From: Actinokineospora terrae
GTDB lineage: Bacteria > Actinomycetota > Actinomycetes > Mycobacteriales > Pseudonocardiaceae
Length of the DNA: 64,000 bases
Assembly: GCF_900111175.1 (NCBI RefSeq)
Contig: NZ_FOGI01000005.1
Location: forward strand, 1 to 64,000
Reading direction: 5' to 3'
Position numbers and translations under genes: made by a program. This document shows, one piece after another, positions 8,527-16,724 of this stretch (position 1 is the stretch's first letter; each line of letters opens with the position of its first letter). The notes below the pieces were generated by a model. It had not been told where the DNA came from. It searched no databases and saw only the letters and a program-made list of their open reading frames with translations.

Positions 8527-8949
8527 GTGACCGAGCCGACCACCACCCCGGACCCGGACAACACCCCCGACCAGCCCGCCCGCAGGCCACCAGCGGTGAC
8601 GCTCGCGGTCTGGGGTGCCGTCGTCAGCGCGGTGCTCACCGGGGGGCTGCTGGTCTCCGGCGACCGGCCCCCCGGCTACCTGGGCCTCGGCGCCGGGCTG
8701 TCCGCCGTCGCCGCGCTCGTGCTGGCCTGGCCGGTGCGCGCGGGCAAGCCGTGGGCGCGGTTCTGCCTGGTGGTCACCGCCCTGGTCGGCGCGCTCGGCG
8801 CCCCGGCAGCGGCCAACGCGCACGCCACCTCGTCGCTGGCGTTCCTGCTGTTCGTGCTCATCGTCGTCATCTGGGTGACCGTGGTGACCCTGCTGCTGCG
8901 GGTCGACGCCAGGTCCTACTTCACGCCGCTGCCCGTCGGCGAGGCGTGA
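8527..8949 (+). CDS. four-helix membrane protein of unknown function (paralogue 3)
   Basis: 140-aa membrane protein with four hydrophobic segments after a Pro/Thr/Asp-rich N-terminus. The loop VRAGKPWARF and the ending DARSYFTPL match the corresponding parts of the product at 7856. GTG 8527 is chosen over ATG 8503 because a TACATA element lies six bases upstream; the earlier ATG has no ribosome site. Function unknown. Confidence 0.72.
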   Translation: MTEPTTTPDPDNTPDQPARRPPAVTLAVWGAVVSAVLTGGLLVSGDRPPGYLGLGAGLSAVAALVLAWPVRAGKPWARFCLVVTALVGALGAPAAANAHATSSLAFLLFVLIVVIWVTVVTLLLRVDARSYFTPLPVGEA

Positions 8950-8975
8950 GCCGCCTGGCATGAGAGGCTGAGCGG

Positions 8976-9302
8976 GTGAGCACACCGCAGACCTCGGAGC
9001 CGGAGGCCGTCGGGCTCGGCTGGCCGCAGCGGGCGGGCGGGCTGAACCAGCCGCGCCGGGCCGCGGTCGCCGCCGTCGAACTGGTCCTGGTCGCCGCGCT
9101 GGTGTGGTTCGCGCTGTGGGCCTACGACGAGGGCACCGTGCAGCTGGCCCCGGTCGCCGAGCGCCCCGACCTCGACTTCCAGCACTACGCGGGCAACTGG
9201 ATCGGCACCGCCGTCGCCGCGGGCACCCTCGCCGCGCTGCTGCTGCTCGACGCGGGCCGCCAGCTCGCCCTCGCGGTGCGCACCAGGTCGCGCCGGGCGT
9301 GA
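8976..9302 (+). CDS. small membrane protein of unknown function
   Basis: 108-aa protein with two predicted transmembrane helices (about 30-50 and 73-92) and a basic C-terminus (RTRSRRA). It starts at GTG 8976, 26 nt after the previous gene, with GAGGCT six bases upstream (a partial -10 match) and no clear ribosome site. No family recognised. Confidence 0.7.
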   Translation: MSTPQTSEPEAVGLGWPQRAGGLNQPRRAAVAAVELVLVAALVWFALWAYDEGTVQLAPVAERPDLDFQHYAGNWIGTAVAAGTLAALLLLDAGRQLALAVRTRSRRA

Positions 9303-9338
9303 GCGCGGCCACCCGACCGGGTTTGCGAGACTGGTCGG

Positions 9339-10658
9339 GTGACAGCGCAGGAGCAGGCACACGTGCGCGGCTCTGCCGCCCTCTTCGAACGCGCCAAGGC
9401 GGTCATCCCCGGCGGGGTCAACTCGCCGGTGCGGGCCTTCACCTCGGTCGGCGGCACACCGCGGTTCATGGTCAGCGGGCTCGGCGCGTACCTGTGGGAC
9501 GCCGACGACAACCGCTACGTCGACCTGGTGTCCTCGTGGGGCCCGATGATCCTCGGGCACGCCCACCCGGCCGTGGTCGACGCGGTGCGCACGGCGGCCA
9601 CCAGCGGGCTGTCCTTCGGCACCCCCACCGCGGGGGAGATCGACCTGGCCGAGGAGATCATCCGGCGGGTCGAGCCGGTGCGGCAGGTGCGGTTGGTCAA
9701 CTCCGGCACCGAGGCCACCATGAGCGCGATCCGGCTGGCGCGCGGGTTCACCGGCCGCAAGCGGATCATCAAGTTCGCGGGCTGCTACCACGGCCACGTC
9801 GACGCGCTGCTCGCCGAGGCGGGTTCCGGTGTGGCCACGCTCGGCCTGCCGACCACACCGGGGGTCACCGGTGCGCAGGCCGAGGACACGCTGGTGCTGC
9901 CCTACAACGACCTCGACGCGGTGCGCGCGGCCTTCGCCGAGCACGGCCCGTCGATCGCGGCGGTGATCACCGAGGCCGCCGCGGGCAACATGGGCGCGAT
10001 CGCCCCGGTCGAGGGGTTCAACGCGGGCCTGCGCGAGATCACCCGCGAGCACGGCGCCCTGCTGGTCGTGGACGAGGTGATGACCGGCTTCCGCGTCTCG
10101 GCGAGCGGTTGGTACGGCATCGACGGCGTCGAGGGCGACCTCTACACCTTCGGCAAGGTCATGTCCGGCGGGTTGCCCGCCGCGGCCTTCGGCGGTCGCG
10201 CCGACATCATGGGCCACCTCGCCCCGGCCGGCCCGGTCTACCAGGCGGGCACCCTCTCCGGTAACCCGGTCGCGGTCGCGGCGGGCCTGGCCACGCTGCG
10301 GGCCGCCGACGCGGAGGTCTACCGCGCGCTCGACGAGAACGCGGCCAGGCTCGGCACCCTGCTGGGCACCGCGCTGTCGGAGGCGGGCGTGGCGCACCGG
10401 GTGCAGTTCGCGGGCAACCTGGTCAGCGTGTTCTTCACCGAGGACCCGGTCACCGACTACGCGGGCGCCAGGGCCGCGCAGACCTGGCGGTTCCCGCCGT
10501 TCTTCCACGCCATGCTCGACCACGGCGTCTACCCGCCGCCCAGCGCGTTCGAGGCCTGGTTCGTCAGCGCCGCCCTCGACGACGCGGCGTTCGAGCAGAT
10601 CGCCGCCGCACTGCCCAAGGCGGCCGCGGCGGCCGCCGCCGCGAAGGAGCCAGCGTGA
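9339..10658 (+). CDS. hemL: glutamate-1-semialdehyde 2,1-aminomutase
   Basis: PLP enzyme that converts glutamate-1-semialdehyde, the HemA product, to 5-aminolevulinate. The protein is 439 aa. The PLP lysine is Lys273 in [10 protein letters not shown]. Other class III aminotransferase blocks are [10 protein letters not shown] (25-34), [10 protein letters not shown] (121-130) and [10 protein letters not shown] (243-252). The start GTG 9339 has GAGACT six bases upstream instead of a ribosome site. The 3' end overlaps the next gene by 4 nt (GTGA). It completes the early heme pathway in this window (hemA, hemL, hemB, hemC, hemD). Confidence 0.97.
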   Translation: MTAQEQAHVRGSAALFERAKAVIPGGVNSPVRAFTSVGGTPRFMVSGLGAYLWDADDNRYVDLVSSWGPMILGHAHPAVVDAVRTAATSGLSFGTPTAGEIDLAEEIIRRVEPVRQVRLVNSGTEATMSAIRLARGFTGRKRIIKFAGCYHGHVDALLAEAGSGVATLGLPTTPGVTGAQAEDTLVLPYNDLDAVRAAFAEHGPSIAAVITEAAAGNMGAIAPVEGFNAGLREITREHGALLVVDEVMTGFRVSASGWYGIDGVEGDLYTFGKVMSGGLPAAAFGGRADIMGHLAPAGPVYQAGTLSGNPVAVAAGLATLRAADAEVYRALDENAARLGTLLGTALSEAGVAHRVQFAGNLVSVFFTEDPVTDYAGARAAQTWRFPPFFHAMLDHGVYPPPSAFEAWFVSAALDDAAFEQIAAALPKAAAAAAAAKEPA

Positions 10659-11284
10659 CCAAGACGATCGTGCACCTGCTGCGCCACGGCGAGGTGCACA
10701 ACCCCACCGGCGTGCTCTACGGCAGACTCCCCGGCTTCCGGCTCTCCGACACCGGCAAGCGCCAGGCGCTCACCGTGGCCGAGCACCTCGCCGACCACGA
10801 CATCGTGCACGTCGTGGCGTCCCCGTTGCAGCGGGCGCAGGAGACGGCCAACCCGATCGCGGGCTCGCACCGGCTGGAGCTGGCGACCGACGAGCGGCTG
10901 ATCGAGTCGTCGAACGTGTTCGAGGGCAAGAAGGTCTCCGTCGGCGACGGCGCGCTGCGCTCGCCTGCCAACTGGCCGTACCTGCGCGACCCGTTCACCC
11001 CGTCCTGGGGCGAGCCGTACCTGCAGATCGCGCACCGGATGCTCGGTGCCGTGCACCGCGCGCGGGCGGCGGCGTCGGGGCACGAGGCGGTGTGCGTGTC
11101 GCACCAGCTTCCCGTGTGGACGGTGCGGCGCTACCTGGAGGGCAAGCGGCTCTGGCACAACCCGAGCAAGCGGCAGTGCTCGCTGGCGTCGTTGACCAGC
11201 CTCGTGTTCGAGGACGAGGAACTGGTCGGGCTGCGCTACACCGAGCCCGCGGGCACCAGCGACCCGAAGAACACGGGCGCCTGA
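10655..11284 (+). CDS. histidine phosphatase (phosphoglycerate mutase-like) family protein
   Basis: 209-aa cytoplasmic enzyme of the histidine phosphatase superfamily. The phospho-accepting histidine is in the N-terminal LLRHGEVHN motif, and the second catalytic histidine is in [10 protein letters not shown] near residue 149. The substrate cannot be read from sequence; these small family members are usually phosphatases rather than glycolytic mutases. It is coupled to hemL by a 4-nt overlap and shares one base with the thioredoxin-like lipoprotein gene downstream. As I recall it, M. tuberculosis has the same hemL - mutase-like - thioredoxin-like - ccdA order, which suggests a link to heme or cytochrome c handling. 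Confidence 0.9.
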   Translation: MTKTIVHLLRHGEVHNPTGVLYGRLPGFRLSDTGKRQALTVAEHLADHDIVHVVASPLQRAQETANPIAGSHRLELATDERLIESSNVFEGKKVSVGDGALRSPANWPYLRDPFTPSWGEPYLQIAHRMLGAVHRARAAASGHEAVCVSHQLPVWTVRRYLEGKRLWHNPSKRQCSLASLTSLVFEDEELVGLRYTEPAGTSDPKNTGA

Positions 11285-11853
11285 TGCGGGTCGTCGCCGC
11301 GGTGCTCGGCGCGCTGCTGCTGCTGTCGGGGTGTTCGGCGTCGAAGGACGCCGTCGCCAGCGGCACCGAGTTCGTGTTCGTGTCCCCCGGCGGCGAGACC
11401 GACATCACCTACGAGGGCGCCGACCGCAAGCTGCTGCCGGACATGTCCGGGCCCTCCCTGATGGACGACTCGCGGATCTCCCTGTCGTCCTACCGGGGCA
11501 AGGTCGTCGTGCTCAACATCTGGGGCCAGTGGTGCGGTCCGTGCCGGGTCGAGGCGCCGCAGCTGCAGCAGGTGCAGGACCGCTACCGCGACCAGGTCCA
11601 GGTCGTCGGCGTCGACGTCCGCGACAACCAGCGCGACGCCGCGCAGGACTTCTTGCGCGACCGCGGCCTCACCTACCCCTCGATCTACGACCCGCCCGGG
11701 AAATCCCTCATCGTGCTGAAGGGCTATCCCCGGGCGGTCGTGCCCGCGACTTTCGTACTCGACAAACAGGGCCGGGTCGCGGCCGCATTCATGCGCGACC
11801 TGCTGGCCGAGGACCTGACCCCGGTGCTCGACCGGCTCATCGCCGAGTCCTGA
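11284..11853 (+). CDS. thioredoxin-like lipoprotein (TlpA/ResA/CcsX type)
   Basis: Membrane-anchored thiol-disulfide reductase, 189 aa. The signal peptide ends in lipobox LSGC (Cys17). The thioredoxin fold begins near residue 65, and the active site is WCGPC with Cys84 and Cys87. A cis-proline segment lies near VVPATFVLDK. In system II cytochrome c maturation such proteins reduce the apocytochrome CXXCH cysteines, receiving electrons from CcdA. Start ATG 11284 shares its first base with the upstream stop (TGATG). The 3' end abuts the convergent sigma-like gene with no gap. Its expected partners ccdA-resB-ccsA lie 2.5 kb downstream, beyond an inserted regulatory block. Confidence 0.92.
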   Translation: MRVVAAVLGALLLLSGCSASKDAVASGTEFVFVSPGGETDITYEGADRKLLPDMSGPSLMDDSRISLSSYRGKVVVLNIWGQWCGPCRVEAPQLQQVQDRYRDQVQVVGVDVRDNQRDAAQDFLRDRGLTYPSIYDPPGKSLIVLKGYPRAVVPATFVLDKQGRVAAAFMRDLLAEDLTPVLDRLIAES

Positions 11854-12378
11854 CTAATTGATATTAATTGCCTGGAATGCCCTGACCTCGTATTTCTCCC
11901 GCGCCCGGCGGCGCACCGAGCGCAATGCCCGGTCCACCTCGGTGATGGACCTCCCGGACAAATCGGCGATTTCCTGCCTGCGGTACCCGGCGCTGACCAT
12001 GTCGAGCATCCAGACGTCCGGCTCGCGCAGCACCCCGCTGTGCCGCAGCAGCCACTGGGCGTGCACCTGCTCGACCACCATCTCCGCGTGGTCCCCGGTG
12101 GGAGCCGGGCGCAGCGCGGCGTGCCCGAGCAGCCGCTGCCGGGCCGCCTCGCTCGCCGCGATGACCAGGCACCGCCGCCACACCACGGTCTCCAGCAGCG
12201 CGTCGAACCCGTCCGGGTACAGCCTCGGCATGGTCATGACCGCGACGAACGCGTCGTGGACCACGTCGTCCACCTGGTCGTCGAGGCCGAACCGGACCAC
12301 CATCCCGCTCAACCGGTCGCGGCGGCCGACGCAGCGGTCCCACGCCTGGCGGGTGGTCAACACCGACCCCTCAGCCAT
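11854..12378 (-). CDS. sigma-70 family (ECF-like) regulator
   Basis: 174-aa protein with the layout of a small sigma factor. The N-terminal part recalls region 2 (AWDRCVGRRDRLSGMVVRFG, then DDVVHDAFVAVM). The C-terminal part (residues about 125-165) is a region 4-type helix-turn-helix with YRRQEIADLSGRSITEVDRA and a basic tail. ATG 12378 is chosen as the first methionine that gives a normal length; its ribosome site is poor, and it overlaps the end of a small upstream frame by ATGGCTGA, which suggests translational coupling. The gene is convergent with the thioredoxin-like gene, ending at the next base. No anti-sigma gene is adjacent. The 3' end has more A/T than its neighbours. Target unknown. 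Confidence 0.7.
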   Translation of the reverse strand: MAEGSVLTTRQAWDRCVGRRDRLSGMVVRFGLDDQVDDVVHDAFVAVMTMPRLYPDGFDALLETVVWRRCLVIAASEAARQRLLGHAALRPAPTGDHAEMVVEQVHAQWLLRHSGVLREPDVWMLDMVSAGYRRQEIADLSGRSITEVDRALRSVRRRAREKYEVRAFQAININ

Positions 12379-12685
12379 TCCCGCCCCACTGGTCGATGCT
12401 CGGTCGGGACCGCTGGTGCGGACGGGGTGGGAAGTGCGGGGACACCGCGGGCACCGGTCGACCGGTGCCGACCAGACGGCGACGTGCGCGGTGTCCCCGC
12501 ACCATGTGGGGTATTCCCTGCAAATACCCACTGCGCTGATCGAGCGCTGGTGATGACATTGCCGTGGTCGCCGCGCGAGGGCAAAGGTTGCGATTTTCCG
12601 AGCTTTCTCGCCTAGTCTCATCAGGTGAAGTCGACAGTGCCGTGCAGACGATGTCGCAAATGGCACCTGGTGTGATCGCGGTCAT
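12371..12685 (-). CDS. possible leader ORF upstream of the sigma-like gene
   Basis: A 104-codon frame starts at ATG 12685, six bases after a clear AGGAG on the minus strand. It ends in ATGGCTGA, so its stop lies inside the start of the sigma-like gene. The ribosome site and the coupled overlap argue for translation. The codon use (many A/T third positions) and the two palindromes inside it argue against a folded protein. It may be a leader whose translation controls the sigma-like gene, or a chance frame. Confidence 0.25.
   Translation of the reverse strand: MTAITPGAICDIVCTALSTSPDETRRESSENRNLCPRAATTAMSSPALDQRSGYLQGIPHMVRGHRARRRLVGTGRPVPAVSPHFPPRPHQRSRPSIDQWGGNG
12435..12501. repeat. nested inverted repeats upstream of the sigma-like gene
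   Basis: A perfect 15-bp inverted repeat (TGCGGGGACACCGCG 12435-12449, its complement at 12487-12501) encloses a perfect 18-bp palindrome (GCACCGGTCGACCGGTGC, 12451-12468). A third, smaller inverted repeat (GGGTATT / AATACCC) lies at 12509-12529. In RNA from the minus strand this would form a strong structure 57-123 nt before the sigma-like start codon. It could be a leader structure, an attenuator or an operator. Confidence 0.7.
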
Positions 12686-12826
12686 ATTTGTCTCCTGACG
12701 TGGTGGTCACCGACGCCAGGGTCTGGAGCGCACTTCAACTATTCCCCCGGGCACAACCCCTCGCCACGCGCACCACTCGAAGGGACCAGTACCGCGCGGT
12801 GATGGAGTCCACTGGACGGGACTAGG
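12686..12826. other. intergenic region between divergent sigma-like and GAF-ANTAR genes
   Basis: Less GC-rich than the flanks and without a convincing gene. It should hold the divergent promoters. A TAGGGT hexamer occurs at 12823-12828, immediately at the 5' end of the GAF-ANTAR frame. Confidence 0.4.
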
Positions 12827-13615
12827 GTGATGGCGTCGCGCTCACCGGGTGCGGAGGTGACTCGCTCGACAGGAAGTGGCGAGTACGTGACCGGAGCGGG
12901 TCGGGCAGGCCACCTCGCGGAGTTGACCGAGTGGATCGCCGCCGCCACCGCGGCGCACGGCGCGGCGCTCACCCCGGACCTGTTGTGCGTCCTCGTCCAA
13001 CGCAGACTCGCCGTCGACGGCGCGGTGCTGGTCGTCGCGGTCGACAACGGCGCGTTCGGCACCCACTCCACCGGCGAGGCGGGCCTGCGGTTGGCCGAGT
13101 GGGAGCTCACCGTCGGCGAGGGCCCGCTCACCACAGCGCGGGCGACCAGCAGGCCGGTGCTGGTGCCGGACCTCGCCGAGACGATCGCCGCGGGCACCTG
13201 GCCGCTGTACGCGGGCGCGCCAGGGCTCGGCCGGATCGCGTCGGTGTTCGCGTTCCCCATGACGATCGGCGCGATCCACCTCGGCGCGCTCGGCGTCTAC
13301 CGGCACACGGTGGGGGAGCTGTCCCCGCTCGCCCGCGCCGACGCGGTGTTCTTCGCCCGCGTGGCGATGGACCTGCTGATCTCCGAGCCCGCCGTGCTGA
13401 CCAGCGCGCAGATCCACCAGGCCACCGGGATGGTGGCCGTCCAACTCGGCACCGACGTCTCCGCCGCGTTCGCCGCACTGCGGGCGCGCGCGTTCGCCGA
13501 CGGCCGCGCGCTGGTCGACCTGGCCGACGACGTGGTGGCCCGCAAGGTGCGGTTCGCCGACGCCACCGAAGACCGATTCCCGGAAGACCCCGACACAGGA
13601 GGTGAGTCCCCGTGA
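12827..13615 (+). CDS. GAF-ANTAR domain protein (putative antitermination regulator) 1
   Basis: 262-aa cytoplasmic sensor with a GAF domain (residues about 50-185) and a C-terminal ANTAR domain (about 195-250: IHQATGMVAVQLGTDVSAAF then ALRARAFADGRAL). ANTAR domains bind dual-hairpin RNA and prevent transcription termination, usually under control of the attached sensor. The start is uncertain: GTG 12827, ATG 12830, GTG 12857 and GTG 12887 are in frame, and the last follows AGGAAG. The stop overlaps the second GAF-ANTAR gene by 4 nt. The ligand of the GAF domain and the RNA target are unknown. Confidence 0.85.
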   Translation: MMASRSPGAEVTRSTGSGEYVTGAGRAGHLAELTEWIAAATAAHGAALTPDLLCVLVQRRLAVDGAVLVVAVDNGAFGTHSTGEAGLRLAEWELTVGEGPLTTARATSRPVLVPDLAETIAAGTWPLYAGAPGLGRIASVFAFPMTIGAIHLGALGVYRHTVGELSPLARADAVFFARVAMDLLISEPAVLTSAQIHQATGMVAVQLGTDVSAAFAALRARAFADGRALVDLADDVVARKVRFADATEDRFPEDPDTGGESP

Positions 13616-14340
13616 AGCAGCAACGGCTCGTCGAGACCTTCGTCGAACTCGCAGACACCCTCGTCGACGACTTCGACGTCCTGGACTTCCTGCAACTGCT
13701 CGTGGACCGCTGCGTGGAGCTGCTGGCCATCGACGCGGCGGGGATCCTGCTCGCCACCGTCGACGGCGAGCTGCACATGATCACCAGCTCGAGCGAGGCG
13801 GTGCGCAGGCTGGAGCTGTTCCAGCTGCGCCACGGCGAGGGGCCGTGCCTGGCCGCCTACCGGACCGGCCTGGTGGTCTCGCGGCCGGACCTCACCCGGG
13901 TCGGCGCCGCCGACGCGCGGTTCGCCGCGGCCGCCATCGCCGACGGCTACCACGCGGTCTTCGCCCTGCCGATGCGCCTGCGGGCGGACACGATCGGCGC
14001 GCTCAACCTGTTCAGCGCCACCGCGGGCGACCTCGACGAGCTGTCCTGGCACACCGCCAAGGCGCTGGTCGACGTCGCCACGATCAGCCTGCTGCAAGCC
14101 AGGGCGGTCCGCGACCACGCGCTGCTCAGCGAGCAGCTGCAGGAGGCGCTCACCAGCCGGGTGATCATCGAGCAGGCCAAGGGCGTGCTCGCCGAGCGGC
14201 TCGGGCTGGACATGGCGGGCGCGTTCGACGTGCTGCGCGGGCACGCCCGCGACACCAACACCAAGCTCAGCGAGCTGGCCAGGGTCGTGGTCACCGAGAC
14301 CGGCTGGACCCCGCCTGCGGGCCGCCGCCCGCCGGTGTGA
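13612..14340 (+). CDS. GAF-ANTAR domain protein (putative antitermination regulator) 2
   Basis: 242-aa paralogue of the preceding protein. A GAF domain (about 20-165) opens with TFVELADTLVDDFDVLDFLQ, and the C-terminal ANTAR domain (about 180-230) contains IIEQAKGVLAERLGLDMAGA. Start GTG 13612 overlaps the upstream stop and has AGGAGG at 13597-13602, so it is efficiently coupled. The two proteins may act as a pair on one RNA target. The layout resembles other actinobacterial tandem GAF-ANTAR pairs. It ends 63 nt before ccdA. Confidence 0.88.
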   Translation: MKQQRLVETFVELADTLVDDFDVLDFLQLLVDRCVELLAIDAAGILLATVDGELHMITSSSEAVRRLELFQLRHGEGPCLAAYRTGLVVSRPDLTRVGAADARFAAAAIADGYHAVFALPMRLRADTIGALNLFSATAGDLDELSWHTAKALVDVATISLLQARAVRDHALLSEQLQEALTSRVIIEQAKGVLAERLGLDMAGAFDVLRGHARDTNTKLSELARVVVTETGWTPPAGRRPPV

Positions 14341-14351
14341 CCCACGCCCCC

Positions 14352-14366
14352 CGGGTGGACCACCCG
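14352..14366. promoter_or_regulatory. palindrome upstream of the ccdA promoter
   Basis: CGGGTGG-A-CCACCCG, a perfect 7-bp inverted repeat around one base, between the second GAF-ANTAR gene and the ccdA -10 box. It could be an operator for ccdA-resB-ccsA or part of a terminator for the upstream pair. Confidence 0.3.
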
Positions 14367-14391
14367 AGATCGGCCCTCAGGACCGCTTCCC

Positions 14392-14397
14392 TACGCT
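14392..14397 (+). promoter_or_regulatory. -10 element for leaderless ccdA
   Basis: TACGCT, 6 nt before GTG 14404. The start has no ribosome-binding site. Confidence 0.6.
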
Positions 14398-14403
14398 GAC
14401 CGG

Positions 14404-15174
14404 GTGGACCCGACGCAGCTAGCCATTTCCGGGCCGCTGCTGGTGGCGGCCGGTCTCTCGCTGCTGGCCGGGTTCCTCTCCTTCGCCTCCCCGTGCGTGG
14501 TCCCGCTGGTGCCCGGCTACCTCGCGTACCTCGCCGCGCTCGTCGGCGCGGAGGCGCCCGCGGTGAGCGACCAGGAGGAGCGCAAGAAGGGCCGCTACCG
14601 GGTGCTCGGCGCGGTCGGGCTGTTCGTCCTCGGGTTCACCGTGGTGTTCGCCGCGACCGTGGGCAGCGTCGTGTGGCTCGCGGACGCGCTGCTGCTCAAC
14701 GAGGAAGTCCTGCAACGCGTCGGCGGGGTCATCACCATCGCGATGGCCCTGGTGTTCATCGGCCTGGTTCCCGGGCTGCAGAAGGACATCCGCATCCACA
14801 AGACGCCGCGGTTCGGCCTGGCGGGCGCGCCGGTGCTCGGCGGCATCTTCGCCCTCGGCTGGACGCCGTGCCTGAGCCCCACCCTCACCGGCGTGATGAC
14901 CATCGCCGCGTCCACCGGTGGCAACGCGGCCCGCGGGTTCCTGCTGGTGGTCGTCTACTGCCTCGGCCTCGGCATCCCGTTTCTGGTGATCGCGCTCGGC
15001 GCGCGGTGGGCGGTGCGGGCGACCGCCTGGTTGCGCACGCACTCGCGCGGCATCCAGCTCTTCGGTGGCGCGCTGCTGCTCGTGGTCGGCGTCCTGCTCG
15101 TCACCGGCCTGTGGGGCGACCTGGTGTCGTGGCTGCGCAACATGGTCGTCACCGACTTCGAGTTGCCGCTGTGA
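14404..15174 (+). CDS. ccdA: cytochrome c biogenesis protein CcdA
   Basis: Polytopic membrane protein of 256 aa that carries reducing equivalents from cytoplasmic thioredoxin to extracytoplasmic thiol-disulfide proteins. Six hydrophobic segments are visible. The two redox cysteines are Cys31 in FASPCVVPLVPGYL and Cys156 in LGWTPCLSPTLTG, both in the canonical xPC context. Start GTG 14404 lies six bases after a TACGCT -10 box, implying a leaderless message. The stop overlaps resB by 4 nt (GTGA), so ccdA-resB-ccsA form one operon. Confidence 0.95.
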   Translation: MDPTQLAISGPLLVAAGLSLLAGFLSFASPCVVPLVPGYLAYLAALVGAEAPAVSDQEERKKGRYRVLGAVGLFVLGFTVVFAATVGSVVWLADALLLNEEVLQRVGGVITIAMALVFIGLVPGLQKDIRIHKTPRFGLAGAPVLGGIFALGWTPCLSPTLTGVMTIAASTGGNAARGFLLVVVYCLGLGIPFLVIALGARWAVRATAWLRTHSRGIQLFGGALLLVVGVLLVTGLWGDLVSWLRNMVVTDFELPL

Positions 15175-16724
15175 GCGGGGCGGTGGCGTTCGCGCGCAAC
15201 ACCTGGCGCGGCCTGACGTCCATGCGCACGGCGCTGACCCTGCTGTTCCTGCTCGCCCTCGCCGCCATGCCCGGCGCCCTGCTGCCGCAGCGGTCGCTGA
15301 ACCTGCCGAGGGCACTGGACTACATCGAGGCGCACGGCTGGTGGGGCACCCTGCTCGACCGGCTGCAGTTCTTCGACGTCTACGCCAGCGTCTGGTTCTC
15401 CGCGATCTACCTGCTGCTGTTCATCTCCCTCGTCGGCTGCCTCGCGCCGCGCACCGTCGAGTACGCCAAGGCGTTGCGCACCAAGCCGGTGCTCACCCCG
15501 CGCAACCTGACCCGCATGCCGCACCACCAGACCGCCGAACTCGACGCCACGCCCGAGCAGGTCATGGCGGACACGAGGGTGCGGCTCAAGGGGTGGCGGC
15601 TGGTCGAGCGCGAGGAGGCCGACGGCGCGCGCAGCCTCAGCGCCGAACGCGGCTACCTGCGCGAGGCGGGCAACCTGGTCTTCCACTTCGCCATGCTCGC
15701 GCTGATCGTGGCGCTGGCGATCGGCAAGATGACCAACTACGAGGGCCAGGTCATCGTGCTGGCCGACGGCTCCCAGTTCTGCAACTCCGGCACCCTCGGC
15801 TACGACTCGTTCCGGCCGGGACTGCGCGTCGACGGCACCGACCTGAACCCGTTCTGCGTGCGGGTCAACACCTTCGACGCCACCTACCTGCCCAACGGCC
15901 AGGCGGAGCAGTTCGCCGCCAAGATCGACTACCAGGCGGGCGACGACCTCGACACCGACACCTGGCGGCCCTACGACCTGCGCGTCAACGACCCGCTGCG
16001 GGTCGTCGGCGACCGCGTGTACCTGCTCGGCCACGGCTACGCGCCCACCTTCACCGTCACCTTCCCCGACGGGAAGAAGCGCACCCAGACCATCCAGTGG
16101 CGACCGGTCGACACGCTGACCCTGCTGTCGGAGGGCGCCACCAAGTTCGACCCGCCCGGGGTCACCGACCCGGCCGAGCGGCGCAAGCGGCAGATCGCGG
16201 TCACCGGCCTGTTCGCCCCGACCGCGCTCGTCGAGGACAAGGTCATGACCTCCAGCCACCCGCAGCTCTCGGACCCCGGGGTCGCGGTGGACGTCATGCG
16301 CGGCGACCTGGGCATCGACTCCGGGCGCGGCCAGTCCATCTTCCAGATCGACCAGTCCCTGGTCGACAGCGGCAGGCTCACCAGGGTCGCCCGGCAGAAC
16401 CTCAAGCCGGGCGAGTCGCTCACCATCGACGACGGCACGAAGATCAGCTTCGACGGCGCGGTGCCCTGGGTGTCGCTCCAGGTCTCGCACGACCCGACCC
16501 AGGTGTGGGTGCTGGTCGCCGCCGTCGCCATGTTCCTCGGCCTCGGCGTCTCGCTGACCGTGCGCCGCCGCAGGCTGTGGGTCCGCGCGACCCCCGGCGA
16601 CGGGGGACGTACCGTGGTGCGCGTCGGCGGCCTCGCCCGGACCGACCAGGCGGGTTACGGCGAGGAGTTCCACCGGCTCGCAGCGCAGCTGCTCAGGTCC
16701 AAAGGGAGTGTCCGATGCCCGTGA
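15171..16724 (+). CDS. resB: cytochrome c biogenesis protein ResB (CcsB)
   Basis: One half of the system II cytochrome c synthase, which with CcsA exports heme and ligates it to apocytochrome. The protein is 517 aa, with three N-terminal transmembrane segments (about 18-38, 70-90, 165-185), a large extracytoplasmic domain, and a fourth segment near 440-460, the ResB layout. Start GTG 15171 overlaps the ccdA stop by 4 nt. The 3' end overlaps ccsA by 10 nt. Confidence 0.93.
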   Translation: MSGAVAFARNTWRGLTSMRTALTLLFLLALAAMPGALLPQRSLNLPRALDYIEAHGWWGTLLDRLQFFDVYASVWFSAIYLLLFISLVGCLAPRTVEYAKALRTKPVLTPRNLTRMPHHQTAELDATPEQVMADTRVRLKGWRLVEREEADGARSLSAERGYLREAGNLVFHFAMLALIVALAIGKMTNYEGQVIVLADGSQFCNSGTLGYDSFRPGLRVDGTDLNPFCVRVNTFDATYLPNGQAEQFAAKIDYQAGDDLDTDTWRPYDLRVNDPLRVVGDRVYLLGHGYAPTFTVTFPDGKKRTQTIQWRPVDTLTLLSEGATKFDPPGVTDPAERRKRQIAVTGLFAPTALVEDKVMTSSHPQLSDPGVAVDVMRGDLGIDSGRGQSIFQIDQSLVDSGRLTRVARQNLKPGESLTIDDGTKISFDGAVPWVSLQVSHDPTQVWVLVAAVAMFLGLGVSLTVRRRRLWVRATPGDGGRTVVRVGGLARTDQAGYGEEFHRLAAQLLRSKGSVRCP

